Of a DNA stretch of 64,000 bases, positions 1 through 14,800 are shown piece by piece (position 1 is the first letter of the stretch; each line of letters starts with the position of its first letter). Source of the DNA: Trichopria drosophilae. Lineage: Eukaryota > Arthropoda > Insecta > Hymenoptera > Diapriidae. Location: NCBI GenBank assembly GCA_030407085.1, contig CM059586.1:16076001-16140000 (forward strand). The letters are read 5' to 3'. The position numbers and the translations under genes were made by a program. The notes beneath the pieces were generated by a model. It saw only the letters and a program-made list of their open reading frames with translations, had not been told where the DNA came from and ran no database searches.

Positions 1-3000
1 TCGATGGACTGCACTCCTTAAAAAATGTCATGACAAAATATTAATCACATTGTTTTCAGGTATCCACGGAAAAGTACATAGTAAATACAAGTTAATTTGT
101 TATTGCTCTAGTTACATTACTCTCATTTTTATCTTGTTCAGCACATAGTCATGTATAACATCAAGTTCTGGTTTTAGCCTAAAATCATGAAATTCTGAAA
201 AATGTGAAATGAAATTAAATATTGTTTTGTTATTTTGTATAGATATAATTAGTGTACTACTATTTATGAATTGTTTTTATTCTAAATAATCACTAAAAAC
301 ACGATCTATAAGTTCGATTACAGCTTGACATAACCTTTCGAAATTTCGAATCAATAATAACAATAATGCAATGGTAATTACTATATCCAGCACTATATCG
401 AATTAATATTAGGCTATTTTATTTCTAATAAAATTAAACATAAAACCAAATATAAACAACTATGACAACAGATTATGGTCTTTTCATATCAGATGCTAGG
501 AAAAATATTTAGGAAATTATCATTAATTTGTAATTGTTTTCATTATTTTCGTCAGCATCTTATGAATTTAATACTGTTCTTTAAAACTAACTAATCCTCG
601 TCTAATCATTTCCAGCATTAATATCTTAATAAACTTAAAAAATGTTAATATTGTTTAGCTTTGATGTATAATATAATAATACAATTATCACAATTTTTAT
701 TGTAATTAATTAATTTACAGGGATTTAGTAAATCGCAACCTAGTTGTACTTTATCTTTAATTACTTTAAGCAAATAACAGAAATTCAATGCTAATTTCAT
801 AATTTGCAATTACTAGTAAGGCTCTTCCCTACTAAAAGATACATTGATAGATAGTAAATAACACAAAGATACATTGCAACTAATTTAAAAAGTTATTTAT
901 ACTTAAAAGGACTAAAAAGCTATTTATCCACACCAGTGTCTTCAATCAAACAGAAATTTTAAAAAATTACCTAATGGAACTTTTCACTGTTCATTTTGAA
1001 GTTTTATCAAACAGTTCCATTTTATAACTTACATATTTTCAAGAGATAGAAACGATAAACCCCATTGTTGCAAATCTGTTTAAACACTGGATTAAATTTG
1101 TGGATACACTTGCTAAAAACGTTGCTATTTCGATACTGCAAAGAAATATGTATTTTCGATAGATAAGAACACTGTAGTCAACAAAACAAGTCACTAAAGT
1201 TTAGTGCAATGGACGTTGTTAAAATTCGCGATTAATTAAATTCAGTAAAATGTATTATTTTTGATATTAAGACGTTAGTTAATTTCGTGTTACAGAAACA
1301 AAATTTGTCAAAAAAATTAATAGGGGTCAACATTTTTTAAAAATCTACTTTACAATATTTATTAAAGCTGCTAAAGCGAAAAAATGAATCCTTTATTCCG
1401 AAAGTGACGTCCTAAAAAGGATGTTATTTAAATAATTAAACCCAATCCGGCCCCCTTGAAAACTTGACGTTCTCTACTATGAAATAGACCTTTTTGCATA
1501 TATGGACGTTGAAAATTTGATTGGAACGAAGACTAACATAAATAAATGTTCCTGATTGTTTTAATTACTGAAACAGTTTATTGGATAAAATTTTAAAATA
1601 TCGGAAAAATGTTTCAAAAAATCAGGAAGACATTCGTTTAAAACAGATTTTTTCGCTATTAATTAGCTGAATCAAAATGTGGTTCCCCTAGACCACCTGC
1701 TGCAAAGTAATCTGACATAACATAACCTAATTTACTAGATTAGATTAACAATTTACTTATCTGTCAATCCTTATCTGTCATTACTTGACAGTTGCTGACA
1801 TAATTTAGCAACTGCGTTTTTGTGCTATTTAGAGCAATTTACTTAGTTCAGTCCAAATATTTCGTCCTTTGTAGTCACGGACCAGGCTTGTAGAGGATAA
1901 AAAAGACTTGAACAAAATGATATCAAACCGTGATACTAAAAATTTTCCATGAAATAAAAAAGTTCTGCATTTAATCCGAAAACTTGTACGTATTTCGTTT
2001 TTAGCAAAACGATCGATAGTGATTAGTTGATTGAAAATTGCATTAACATTTTTCAGTCCAAGGAAAATACACATTTGCCAAATTAATCTGCTACTTCTAT
2101 ATCAAATGGCAATGTATAGTACACATTTATGTAATACATTATTTTCAAAATTCTAAAAATAATATGTGATAATCAAATTTGAAAACTTGAATTATTAATA
2201 TGCACTTAAAAATGAATATAACATAGAATTATTAGTTATTGACCTAATTATGCTCATTGCTGACTTGTTCATATTTAAATTCGTGACAAAGACGAACGTT
2301 GTAGAATCATTTGCGGCTTTAACCTATAAAAAATAATTCTTAAAAATGTAAAAAATGTAAATATTGTTCATGTTTTATGATTTGGTCATAATTTTTTAAG
2401 TTAAAAATGGTCCGCCTAGTACGAATTCCCACTAAAAATCATAAACTAAAGATGCCTGAATAAATTTTTTAAAAATTTGGGCCATTTCAATTAATTTCTT
2501 TGGCATTATTCAGGAGACCATATATGTAGTAAATATACTTACCTTTTATAAAGCCGGAATTTTATTGAGTAGGTTCAGTCATTGTTAATTTCAGTTTTTT
2601 AGTGTAAATTCCTACTTTATGGGCAGACCTCTTTAAATAACTTTAATTTACTATAATAAGATCAATAATTCATCTGAGTTAAACTTAATATTATTTTCTG
2701 AAACAATGAACAGAAAAAAGAAATAGTTGAAACTATTAGATACTAGACAGTAGAAAAAGAGATCACTCTCTGTTTTTGTTAACTTCATTATCTAAATAAT
2801 AACAAAATGGGTAGACTACTATTTAAATAGAAAAAACAAACTAAAAAACGTATTTGTGTTACAACTTACTATTTACATAGTAAAACCAACTATTCTCTTC
2901 GGCTATTTTTTGTACTTTAAGAAACGAACATTTGATTTTAAAACATATCATACTTAAAGAAATATTTGAGACACAATAAATGAAAATTGTATTTACGACT

Positions 3001-5929
3001 CATCAAAGGGAATTACAGAGAGAGGATGACAAATTCGTTTACTATGTTTATGTTAAATGATAATAAACGCACATACATACGATGCAATGGATTTAAGAGC
3101 TCAATATATAAAATGGACTAACAAACTTCGGTAATTTAGACCGATATGCAAGGAAAAATATGTATTTCTTCGGCTTTGTCGCCATTGTGTTAAATGAATA
3201 ATTAACTTGATCATTAAATAATTCATGTACAATATCAATGTTTTCATATCTTTTATATAAATAATAATTAGCCAAATACGAATGTGTCTTAAAATTTAAT
3301 GTATTTAATTATAAGGATTAGTCATTATATTTTGATATCTAAAGTAAATAATAGTGAGAACAAGATGATTTCATATTGCTTAAGAGACTTTTTCGAATTG
3401 CAAAAAACATCGTAATAATAGCCTTATGTTTTTCTCGGCAAAAACCTGTTAGTAAAATTTCTATTTATTTTGGAGTTGGAATAACAATTTATTGTTCATA
3501 ACAAATACAATTTTCAAATAAATTGGCTGTAAATAATTGAATAACATTGAAAATAATAATTCCATGTAGCAACAGGTTTTTAGAGCCGCTGAAATCGTAT
3601 CTGACATAAGTTTTTCAAATTTCAAAATTGTTAATCCAACATGGCGGACAAAAACTTAAAAATTCTTGAAAGGACCTCCACTGGTGACTTTGAGGTCGCT
3701 CAATTTGTATTCGGCAACCTAAAAAACGCCCGAGTTTAAGTTTATAGTTATTATTTGTGTACAATGAAAAAAAAATTAGTAATACTGACTATAAATATGT
3801 GGTTATCACCTGAATATTGAGGCAAAGTAACTTTATATTGAATCATGATTCCAATTCAACAACATTTAGTCAGTTTAATTAAAATGTATTTCAAAATATT
3901 CATTTGCCTACTAACAAGGAAACATTAGGTACTAAATTTTGTTCTTAGTTTCCTCCTATTCATTTTTTAGTTTGCACAAATATCCTCCAGTGAAGAATAT
4001 AATAATAACAATAAACAGAATTAAAACGAAGCATTAAATACAATGCTATCTTATAAAATGATGACGTTTAATTCGTCACAGGAGCATTTAATGTTAGTTT
4101 TATGAAAATGATTTTCCGCAGCCGCCGTTATTATATCATGTGTTTTATTTTTTATTTTTCTTATTATGACCACTTGTTTCCTCACTGATATTAGATAATT
4201 ACATAAAGAAGAAACTGTTCTACAAACCTATCGAAGGTTGTAATGTGGACATAAAATGGTTCATTCCTTCAAAATTGTTTAGTAGTATTTATTTTAAAGA
4301 AATAATTTGTTTTTATTTTTTTTTAAGGTGTGTTACTTAACTAGAAATATAAATCACTACATTTGGAATGATTGAAATAACTAATTATCGCTACACTAAC
4401 ACTACTTAAGATTTCAGAATTAAACGAAATTTACTATTAGAAAATTTTCTTACAAATTTCTTACTGAGAACTATTATTTGTTTACATTATGTTTACTTCA
4501 ACAAAAATTTACTTTGTATTGAAATTTAATCCCGTAAGGAATGAAAATAATCCACTAGTAATTTGTTTTTATTTCTTTAAAATGTTTTTAACTATGATAA
4601 ATATCATTTTTTTTATTAGCAATTGTCAGATTTCATATTTCCAAGTTTCTAATCGGTGAGTACTGAAGGTTGTTTTCTAATATAGATAAGATTAGCCAAT
4701 TTTATCGATTTTTACCAACTACAGCATTGTTTTAATCACAATATTATTTCGATCAATTAAGAAGTTTTGGTTTGCTTTGAACACTGCTTCTTTTAGATTA
4801 TCAACAAACCATTAACTTTTTAACTCTTATTTTACTCTCGTCCTTGCTCTAGTTGTCTTGATCTTGAACATACGTGCGTTCAAAGACAGGAATGAATTAT
4901 CTATACTGCGTTTAGTTAAAATTGGTAAAAGCTAATTGATCACCTAATAAAATTGACGAAGAAAATATATCTTTTTGAAATTTGTTAAAAATCTGCATTT
5001 CTTCTCGTACAGTAATAAATTTAAACGTATTTGTAGATCAAATAATGATATTGAATGGTTTTAATTTTCCAATATTTCGTGATTTCAGTCTCTAATATAT
5101 ATTTCTTTACTCGAAAAAAATAAAACAGTATAAGTAGCTGATTCTATAAGTAATACAAAAAAATTCCTGTACAATAAACAATAAATTCACTAAGTCACTA
5201 AATCAAATTAAAATTAGAGGTTAACCTCCCAAATTGGTAACTTATTGCCAATACATACTTCTTATTAATGCCCGGAATAAACAAAAAAATAAAATAAACA
5301 GGTAAAATTGACTACTAGGAAGTGACATTTAACGATTACTAATCAAATGCTAATTGGGGCACTTAGTAAGTTCGTAAATTAGTACTGTTTGAGAGAAATA
5401 AAACAACTATTTTGTGTATGTCTTGTAGTATATAATATCCGACAAACTTTATGAAATTCGATTCACAACAAACTCGTCGTCTTCGCTATTTTAGAGGGAA
5501 ACAAAAAAAAAGGCACAAATCACGATTTTTTACCCGTTTGATCTTGAATTTGGGCAAAAACTAAGTCCAATTCAATTTTTTGGCGCACATATTTGGATTC
5601 TGTGGAAAAATCCGAAATTACTGGACTCCTAATGGTGGGACAACAGCAGTTTAAGCTGTAAATAGATGCTGAAAAATGTCTAGATCGGATTTTTTAACAC
5701 TTTGACCTTGACTATCTCAAAAAGTAGAGCTGATTGGCTTTTTGCGGTTATATTTGGATTCTGGAGCAAAAATCCTATCAGAATCGACTGTTACTTGTAA
5801 TGCAACAAAATTTTGTTGGGCTGTGTTATTATTGCATTTGTGAGAAATCTTTTTCTGTAAAAAAAATGATCCTATTAGACCCAGTTAGATCAATACTATT
5901 CTCTAGCATGATCCAGCAAGGTTTAATAT
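1..5929. other. AT-rich intergenic DNA, no gene seen
   Basis: Reading frames here are short and random-looking, with no recognisable domain and no run of splice sites joining into a protein. Two repeat traces stand out. One is a half copy of the palindromic repeat described at 25205 (about 2405-2620, with the GGTAGGAATTT-like end and the TTTCTTTGGCATT-like core). The other is a solo block of the GGCGGA motif near 3635-3740, followed by the 'gaggtcgct' phrase that accompanies this motif elsewhere. Confidence 0.6.
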
Positions 5930-6242
5930 TACACGGAGAAAAATGACTCCGCTGGATTAGCTGATTCATATCAGCTAAAATTTTCAGCTGGAATTGCCGA
6001 AAATATATGCAATTTTAGCTGTTTTGATTCCGCTAATGTAGCCTTAACCCTACTCAATTCGCGCTTAGCTCTAAATTTCCGCTACATTAGCAGATTTGTT
6101 CCGTTAAATTTGCGGACATTTTCAGTAAATTTAGCTGAAATTATCGGCTATCCCTACGGAATTCCAACAGCTGTCCCTATAGGATAAAATTGGTAGCATC
6201 TGCGGATTTTTCGGCTGATTTTGCTGATTATTTTTCTGTGTA
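5930..6242. mobile_element. MITE-like element with ACAC(G/A)GAGAAAAAT ends
   Basis: The left end TACACGGAGAAAAAT is mirrored at the right by ATTTTTCTGTGTA. The interior is rich in AGCTGA/TCAGCT and GCTACATTAGC-type words that fold on themselves. It is about 313 bp with no coding capacity. Similar ends occur near 38930-39055 and 10941, so this may be a dispersed family. I cannot name the superfamily. Confidence 0.5.
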
Positions 6243-8876
6243 GGTGCATCAAGACCTGATAACAGATATGTTTTTATCCAGTTAGATAAAAAAATTATAC
6301 ACCTGTGTAGATATGATCCTAATCCAATTGGACCTTATTAGATCTATTTTCATAACACAATATCTCAGTTAGTCTACATTTTTTTCACTACTATTTTGCA
6401 GATACAAAATTGTTTAGGAAATGGCACTACTTTTAAAATACATATTTTATTATATACATTTTATACTGTACACTATCAATGTGGTCTCAACCACTACCAA
6501 TCATCCTATTTTTGTGACAAATTCAACGACCGCGATCTTATTGCACTATAAATACATATACCCAAATGTCGAATACCTTTTTATAAAAGTCTTGATAGTT
6601 TGAAAATGACGGACTCAATAATCTCGAGATTTCATTGTATTAATCAATATACCGATTGATCCTGGATTAGAATTTGTTTTTGTTTTCTCTTTATCAAATT
6701 TGGGTCAAGAGGCTATGCTGTAATGTTCTTGGCAGTCTAGACAGGTAATCATCGCAATTCGCGGGGGGTACATTGTTATTATGTATTCAAATGAGTACAC
6801 ATCGAGCAAGATAAAGTAACAATGAACTGCACGTGTTGGAATTAACTGAAAAATTATAAACATTTCTGACACATGATTTCTGAAATTTCCGAATTCAAAT
6901 GTAAGAACTGATAACTGTACTGAGAAACGGTTGAATAATGGTAATATTTCGTGGTTAACTGTCCTGGACTTTATTTGAATTGATGGTGGATCAACAACCA
7001 AAAACGTTATAAAATTATAACGAAATATTTTATAGAAATGTTTAAAATATAATAAACATGTTTCAAAGATTTGCTTGAAACAAAGCAGTACATCTAGTCG
7101 CTAATGACCTCGCTTTTGATGCGACTTTAAAAAAATATATGAGAAAAAACAGTTCTAGTCATTTTAATTTGGATACTGAAAGGAAATCTTCTTCTCAAAT
7201 TAAGTACAACACTTACTAAGAAGACGGCTTTTTGGGTCGTATTTAGCCATTTTTTTTTCGTTGGACGATATTTGTCCGAAATTTAAATCGCATTTTACCC
7301 TTACATTATCCTTCTACATTACACTTCATTGTACATATAATAAGTGTTTAAAGATCGTTATCGAAGCTGAAAAAGACAGTACAAAAAAATATTGTAATGT
7401 TTTTTTTTTTTTTTTTTTATTTAAGCATTTTTTTAAACCTTTTTAGGTTTATTCAGCTACACATACTGATAGTGTAAGGTTATGTATGATGTTTGTAAAT
7501 TACAGTAAAACCCCTCTTACTTGAACACTCGCTTTCTTGAACACCCCGTATATTTGAACAAAATAACCTCGTTTATTTAAACGATTTCTAATTCCCCTTA
7601 CCCCCACATCTCGCTCTTGCGCGAATGCAAATTCCAATGCGCGTGCGCTACTCACGCCGGACGGATATATTGCGCGAGAAGTGGGGACAACTGTAAGCGT
7701 TCAAATAAACAGGGTCGGAGGGGAAATGCTGGCTCGACCCTGTTCAAGTAAGAGGGGTTTTACTGTATACACATGCCAACAAACGAATAGTTTTCCCCCA
7801 TTTTCTTGGTATTTTCTCCAGTAACTTATTTTTCGGAGGAAGTGCGAAGAAATATCTTAATTTCTGAAAGTTTCGGGGAAAAATTTGCAGGAAATTGAGA
7901 CATTTTTCCACTGCGAAGACAAATTTTCGCCTTGGTTAATATACAATCAAGTGTGGTAGTGAGCGTCCATGACAGTGCCAGTTTCTGCTGCCACCTGGTG
8001 GATCATTTTGTAACAGAACTTCTTAATATTTTTGCCCGCATTGATAGTAATCTGCTGGTTCTAAATAAATGAGCAACAAAAAAATGCAGAAATAATAAAA
8101 TTCATGTATTTGACTAAATTATTAACCTCCAGACAAATTGAAACTTCTGAAAATAATTAAAAATAACAAAAATACAATAGTTGTTTCATACAAACAATAA
8201 TTAAACCATAATCTATTCGAAAATAACTCCAGTTTAGAAGAAAGTAATTTTTAAATAACTTTTTTTTATACTATATAAAACATTATTTATTACTACACCG
8301 AAAAGACCCAAGTATAAATTATTTGACAGGTTTTGTACTATTTGTTAATTTTATTAGATATAGCAAGATTCCATTCTATTTAATATTAGAATTAAAAATT
8401 TAGTTCAATCGGTTCCAAACTTAAACCAAAATAAGGGGGAAATAATTCATGTTCTTAGCTGAGTTTGTGATTTACACGTTTACAAAAATCTTTTTCTCAA
8501 AAAAAATTTCACAATAAATGTTTCAAAATAAAATACTCTACCTCGAAGGAAAAATAGCAAGGACGTTATTACATTATCATTCGATAACTATGCAATTATT
8601 ATCGCATGTCAAAAGCAACCGATCGGACGGTTAACGAATACTTCAGTAAAATATTTGTAGTCACAAATGCACATAGCATACACGAAGATTTCTTTTATAT
8701 TATACTATAAAAATATCAACTGTTGTTTTTTAAATACAGAAATTAAATTAATACTGATAAGTTAAGGTACATTTTAGCAATACTGAATCAATATTTAATA
8801 CAGATTATGAGTATCAAAGTGGTTTTAAAACATGTGATGTTTAATATGTTCCAGGATTCCCTATAACCCAATAAAG
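6243..8876. other. Intergenic DNA upstream of the acid phosphatase gene
   Basis: Apart from the MITE at 7503-7765 and a poly-T run near 7399-7420, I see no gene. A possible splice acceptor (TATGTTCCAG) ends at about 8854, just before the acid phosphatase start codon. This suggests that a 5' untranslated exon lies somewhere upstream, but I could not place it. Confidence 0.45.
7503..7765. mobile_element. TA-flanked CAGTA MITE (pogo/Tigger-like ends)
   Basis: The element starts CAGTAAAACCCCTCTTAC and ends with the exact reverse complement, flanked by TA on both sides (7501-7502 and 7766-7767). It is 263 bp with a GC-richer core containing GCGCG words and no open frame. TA target duplication with CAGTA termini is typical of pogo/Tigger-type Tc1-mariner non-autonomous elements; the superfamily is inferred from the ends only. 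Confidence 0.8.
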
Positions 8877-11800
8877 ATGATTAATTCTAGGAATATCATC
8901 TGCTTTTTATGGTTAGTGAGCCTCAGCTTTTGGCCAGCATTAGGAGACGATGACATACGACTTATACATGTGGTAAGTAATAAAAATGTTTCTTATTTCA
9001 CCATAAATTTTATAAAATTATATAACACAAAAAATTGTTTACTCTATTTCGTGTTTATCTTAACACATATAATGTAATTGTTCTAGGTTTCGGTCAATAA
9101 GTTTTATGCTCCAGTGTACAGCTATGAAACAGACAGCTATGAAATACCAAGAAATCTTTCATATTTCGATTTCAATATGAAATCTAATAACATACCGAAT
9201 GTGAGTACTATACTAATTTTTTTACGTAGTTAATACGCATGCAGCTATCAACTAAAGTGTTATAATATGTACACTATTTACCTGTGACACTATATAGTCT
9301 TAAAGTAAGATAATACTGCTCTAAACGCATGACACAGGGAATGTCGGGCACATTAAAAACAAATAACAACAGTTAATGTTCTTACAAAAAAAAATCGATG
9401 GTTGACTGTAAATAGTGTATTTCGTTAAGTTTATCTTTTTCATATATTTACAATTTTTCTGAAGTCAAGAATTATACAAATGTATAGAATAAATATATAG
9501 TTAAATTATTACATTTTCTTTCAATTTAGTCAAAATTTATAAATTCCATTCTACTAAGAACTTAATCGGTTTACCTACTTTAGGCCAGTTAGAGTAAAGA
9601 AAACCCCTCGAGTTGGCTTACACTGACACTTACTCCCTCTCGTATTGGAAACTAATCCACCCATTTTCTCATTACGTGATCCCATGCAGGCTCCTATATA
9701 TATATAAATATATTTTGTACGCGTGGATAAATATTGGTGTGGAGAAAAGCACGCCCCATACAGTTAGTTAGAGAGGGGGAGAGAGAAAGGGACTTGGTGG
9801 GAGAGGGATCAATTCGAGGGGTGGCACTGTATATTGAACTGTCCAGAATAGAGACAAATTTACTTTAATGCATCTCCTGATTAAAATAATTTTCTAACAT
9901 AAAAGTAAAGTAAACCTACATTAGAATCTCAGACTTTCAAAAGTATTAATTTAAATCTTAATCGGAAAATATAATAAATTACAAAGTTTGCTTAGCATTT
10001 TGGTTTAGCAAAACGACATACGCTATGAATGCTACTAGAGTAAATAAACTTTTTATAATTATTGTACAGAAAATAATAAGTCTTGAAATTATTACATCTT
10101 AAATTCATCATGGTTTAAAATTTATGTTCAATTCATAACTAATCGAATTTTCTCAAATTAATTCAATGTTTAATATCTTACTTACATTTACACACAAATA
10201 CTTTGTATTGCAGTGAAAATTATTAAATATAGTGACAATTAGTTAGCTTCCAATTGACCATCTAAGATGCTAAAATTTTCAGTGTAGTGTTAGAAATAAT
10301 AAAAAATGTCGAATACCGTAGTTAATACTGATAGTGAGTAATTCCAATAATTGCTACACTTGGAGATAAATAATACAATAATAAAAAAGGTTAAGAAATA
10401 TAAATAAAGAAACAATAAATGGTATAAATTGATCCATAGTAATTTTGTTAAACAAGAATATAAATAAGTTGAAACTTAATGACCCCTAGATGTTGATAAC
10501 CAGATACACCTTATGCAACATAAGCCCCGTCTCAGGATGTCCTCAGGGGCTCCTGAGGAGCCCCCGAGAAGCAAAAGCGGACATTTGGACGTCCTCAGGA
10601 GCTCCTCAGGACATCTCGGGACGGATTGTGTTGTTTGGAACAATTGTTCTTATTTATACAATATTTGGTTACAATTTACAAGATTTTCCATTTCAAACGT
10701 CATTTTATATTCGCTATTTTAAAATTAACTACTTATCTTCCCTTATTTAAACTATTTTTTCTCTCTCAATCTATCCATGTATATATGCAATCTTCCTTCC
10801 TTCTATGGAAATTCTCTAATGATTTTATATTCTCAATAATAAATGATCAAAATTGACTACAATGATTACGGATATTAATATAAAATGGTAAATGGGGCCA
10901 TGAAAGAGTGGTGGAAATAGTTACAACATTTCATGACAGTACACTGAGAGAAATTATTTACTAATAGTTAATGTAAGCTAATTTCAAGGCTCTTCTATTA
11001 ACTGTAAAGTTATAACAGTAACTGTAAAGTAAAAAACGACAGATAACTTTGAGATGAAAATACCAGCAATTTTCTGCAATGCTTGTAGATTTACTCGTAT
11101 ACTTATTTCAATGAGTGTTCGTTAACTGTTAATAAAGCTTACATTATATTCTGCCGATTGAACTGCGCATGTCAACAATGCGTTGAGAAATCCGCAGATA
11201 ATCGAGTAACAGCGCGTGTGTATGTTTGTTTATATCTGTTTCGGTGAAAATGTAAGTCTATTACATTATCTGTAAACAAACATTTCTGTGAATGCATAAT
11301 TAACAACACAAAATTTGTCATTCGTAAAATGTACATGACTTTTGAGGTTATGTACTTTATCTATTTATAATATTACAGTTGTCTTCCTGTATAGCAAATA
11401 CTATTCATTAAATCATGTTTATTATTATAAATTAATCCATCCCTTATTTAATATTATTAAGTAAACATTCAATGTATTTATTAGTTAAATATTACGTTTA
11501 AGTCTCTTGACAATTCGAAAGGCAGGTACAATTGGACTCCGATCTTTCAAGATCTTCTTGAAAAAAGAATTTAAGACATTTTCACCTGTCAATAAGTTAT
11601 GTATTTTAGTATCACGCTTTGTAAAATTTATAATTTGAAAATTGGAATATAAAATGATGTTTGTCGAAGCTTGCATATTAATTTTAAATGACGTATGTGT
11701 TAGCATTAAATATTCAAGTTAGCATTTTTGCCCCAGGCATTAACAGAATTTGAATAAATATGATTTAAGAAGATATCCTTCATATTGCGATGTATATGCA

Positions 11801-14800
11801 ACAACTCTTCATTATTTCATCATTTCAGTGCTAATATTTTCCCATTTTGTTTTGTTTCTTGAAAACTTTTCGTGTAATTATTTTTATTTAAATTTGTAAA
11901 TAGTAGAAACCGTAAAAAAATTATTTGAAACATAAGATTTTTACTAAGAGTCAATTTATTATTTAATTACTTTCTAAATTTGAATTATAGGGAACTCTAA
12001 GGAACTTTGTGTTACCATTTATGTTACCACTAACAGCATTCCGACTACTAACCCATTTAATAAAAATATAGATAAAAAATATATGAAATTGTAATATCAT
12101 ATGTACCAAATTTGGACGAAAATGCTCTCGTTTTTAATATACGACAAACAAATTAACGGTGAAAATTTTAACTCTGCAGATAAATTAATTCGTACAATGA
12201 TTATTTAAAAAAAAAATACATCCAACTGACATGTAAATAAATAGATATGCACTTTCTTTGTCGAAGACGGAAATATAAAACGTTCTGGACAATTACGTAA
12301 TCGTAAAACGCATAAAAGCGACTGTAAGTTCAGTATGTCGACATAAACTCATTAAATTTTAAAAATAAATGCCATAAAATATGTATATATTTTAATAAAA
12401 GTAATAAATAAATTAGATTATTAGTGTCAAAATTAGTTTTATGTCCTAGAATATATGTGTAATTGTCATCAAAAACGGAAATAGTGTAACGATTAAAATC
12501 CATCCTGTGGATGTCACTACTAGAATACACTTATTGTAGAGAAAAATTCACATTACAATTTTATTAGTGTTCATTTCCAAAAATTACATTTCTTCTTTGG
12601 ATTCATGGGACTGCCTTTAGGGCAGTTAAATTCCTTCGCAAAAGCATCCGAGTTTCGCAGAGTTTGAATCACTCTATATTCGCCAGTACTGTGGGAATCA
12701 ATCAAATCCAACACTGGATCAGATACAGCACACTGCGTCTATAACAGAAAGACAATATATTTTATTTCAAGAACAATTGAACAAATTCTTCATAACTTGA
12801 ATCAGCCATGGTACAGTCGCAACTATACGAAAATGAAATTAGTTTCTAGCCTTTTTAATGTCCTTTCTATAAACAATACAGTTCGCATGCTGAAAAAAAG
12901 TAGGGTACCTATTAAGTAATTGACCTTTTAAAGTTCTCAAAAAAATTGGTTGTAAAAAGAAATTGGTGGTCTCAAAATCGTAGAGGTCAATAACCAAACT
13001 AGATAGAACAACGTTGTTTAATGATCTTACAACTTGATGTTTATAGAGTAGAGGAAAAATAACTAAAAATTTCAAAATGAAAAATTTTGTATATTTTGTT
13101 TTCGAGTTAAAAGTGTATAAAACGAAAATTGACATTTATTTCGAAATCATATATTTTGAATTAAAAATAAGATAATGGAGTAAGGTATTCGGGAAATTTG
13201 GCATAAATTCTTGCAGAATAATAAACAAATAAACAAATAAAACACAAATTTGAGAAAGAAGTATCTATTGCTGTACCAGTTTATGGACTCACATTTGTGG
13301 ATTACTTGTTCCATTCATTTGCAGATGCATTACACTGCCAGGGATAAAATAATCAACCTAACCTAAATTGGTACCTATTACTGGCCGTGCACCTTAGAAA
13401 TGGTATCTTACATCTGTAAATGAGTAAGAAAGAATCCACAAATGGTTGTCCATTAATTGGTACTCGATCAGTAATAGGTGCACGGCCAGTAATAAGTATC
13501 AACTTAGGTTTAGGTACAAACTGTAATTAAGCATAGAGATTGCTTAATTTTATTTCTGGCCGTGTCATGCATCTGACAACAAGGAATGTACAAATGGTAG
13601 TCCATTAATTGGTACACAGTCAGTAATAGGTACTTTTTCTCAAATGACAGCTTTATATTTATTTGTTAGTAAGTTTTCCGAATACTTTACTCCATTATCC
13701 TTCTTTTTAACACAAAATATATGATTTCGAATTAAATGTCAATTTTTTGTTTTATTTACTTTCAAGTCGAACACAAAATATACAAACTTTACATTTTTTC
13801 CTTTTACTTATTTTCCCTCGACTCTGCAACATCAAGTTATAATATCGTGAAAAGGGCATTGTTCTATCTAGTTTAGTTCGCTACTTCTAAGATTTTGAGA
13901 CAACTAAATTTTTTTTTTGTACTTTACACCATAGTGTACTAAAGTTCGCGTGTATTAACATGCGCTTAATCTCTTACCTAAATGTTGCATATGTTGCAAC
14001 AGCTAAATCGTCTATACCGTTTCTCGGGTGCATAAAAACCAAACACACTTAATTCAAAACAGTTCAATGATTTTATTAAAATCGTGCGAAGTAGACCTAA
14101 TGAGCATAATGTAATTCAAAGTTTTTCCCCTACCAAAAGAATAAAGTACTTTTCAAAAATTTGCCTGCCATATTGCAATCATCCATATCTAATTTCTAAG
14201 CACTCATTTCAATGTTTTATTTGAAAGAGCCAAGAACACCATAAAAACCGATGTTTTATTACCGGAATATGAGGGGTTTAAACAATTTTTTTAAATTTTT
14301 AGATACAAAATGTAACCTTACGTTAGCAAAAGCAATAAAAAACTGTTGATTCGCTGTGTAGTCTGTAAATTCCGGCAGAGATGAAATTTTCTTCAATCGC
14401 TGAAATGCTGAAAAAGCTATTTCTAGACCAACAGTATCAGCAAAGTTTTCTTCCAGCTTCAAGGATGATGCAGTGTACTAAAATATGGATTACAAATATT
14501 GTCGTAAAATTTTCCCATATGGCTTAGGCTTTTAAAGTATTGGTAAAGTTGATTAATTCTTGATTAGTAGAAACATTTTTAACTTGCTTATGGCTATATA
14601 CATTACGTACATTTTCTTTTGTAATTCCATAATAATCATTATACTGCTCTAAAATACAGGAAATACGTGATCCATATTCTTCTTCTGTTTGTTCTGGCCA
14701 AGGTACCCTTTCCCACACTTTGTAGTCATGATCTAAAAATCATATATTGGTGTTAATAATACATCATAGCCGACCATATAAATATTATTTCATATAAACC

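Noticed and set aside
1829..2074. 81-codon minus-strand frame in the gene-free left part
   Set aside because: Considered as a transposase scrap, but no motif or splice context supports it.
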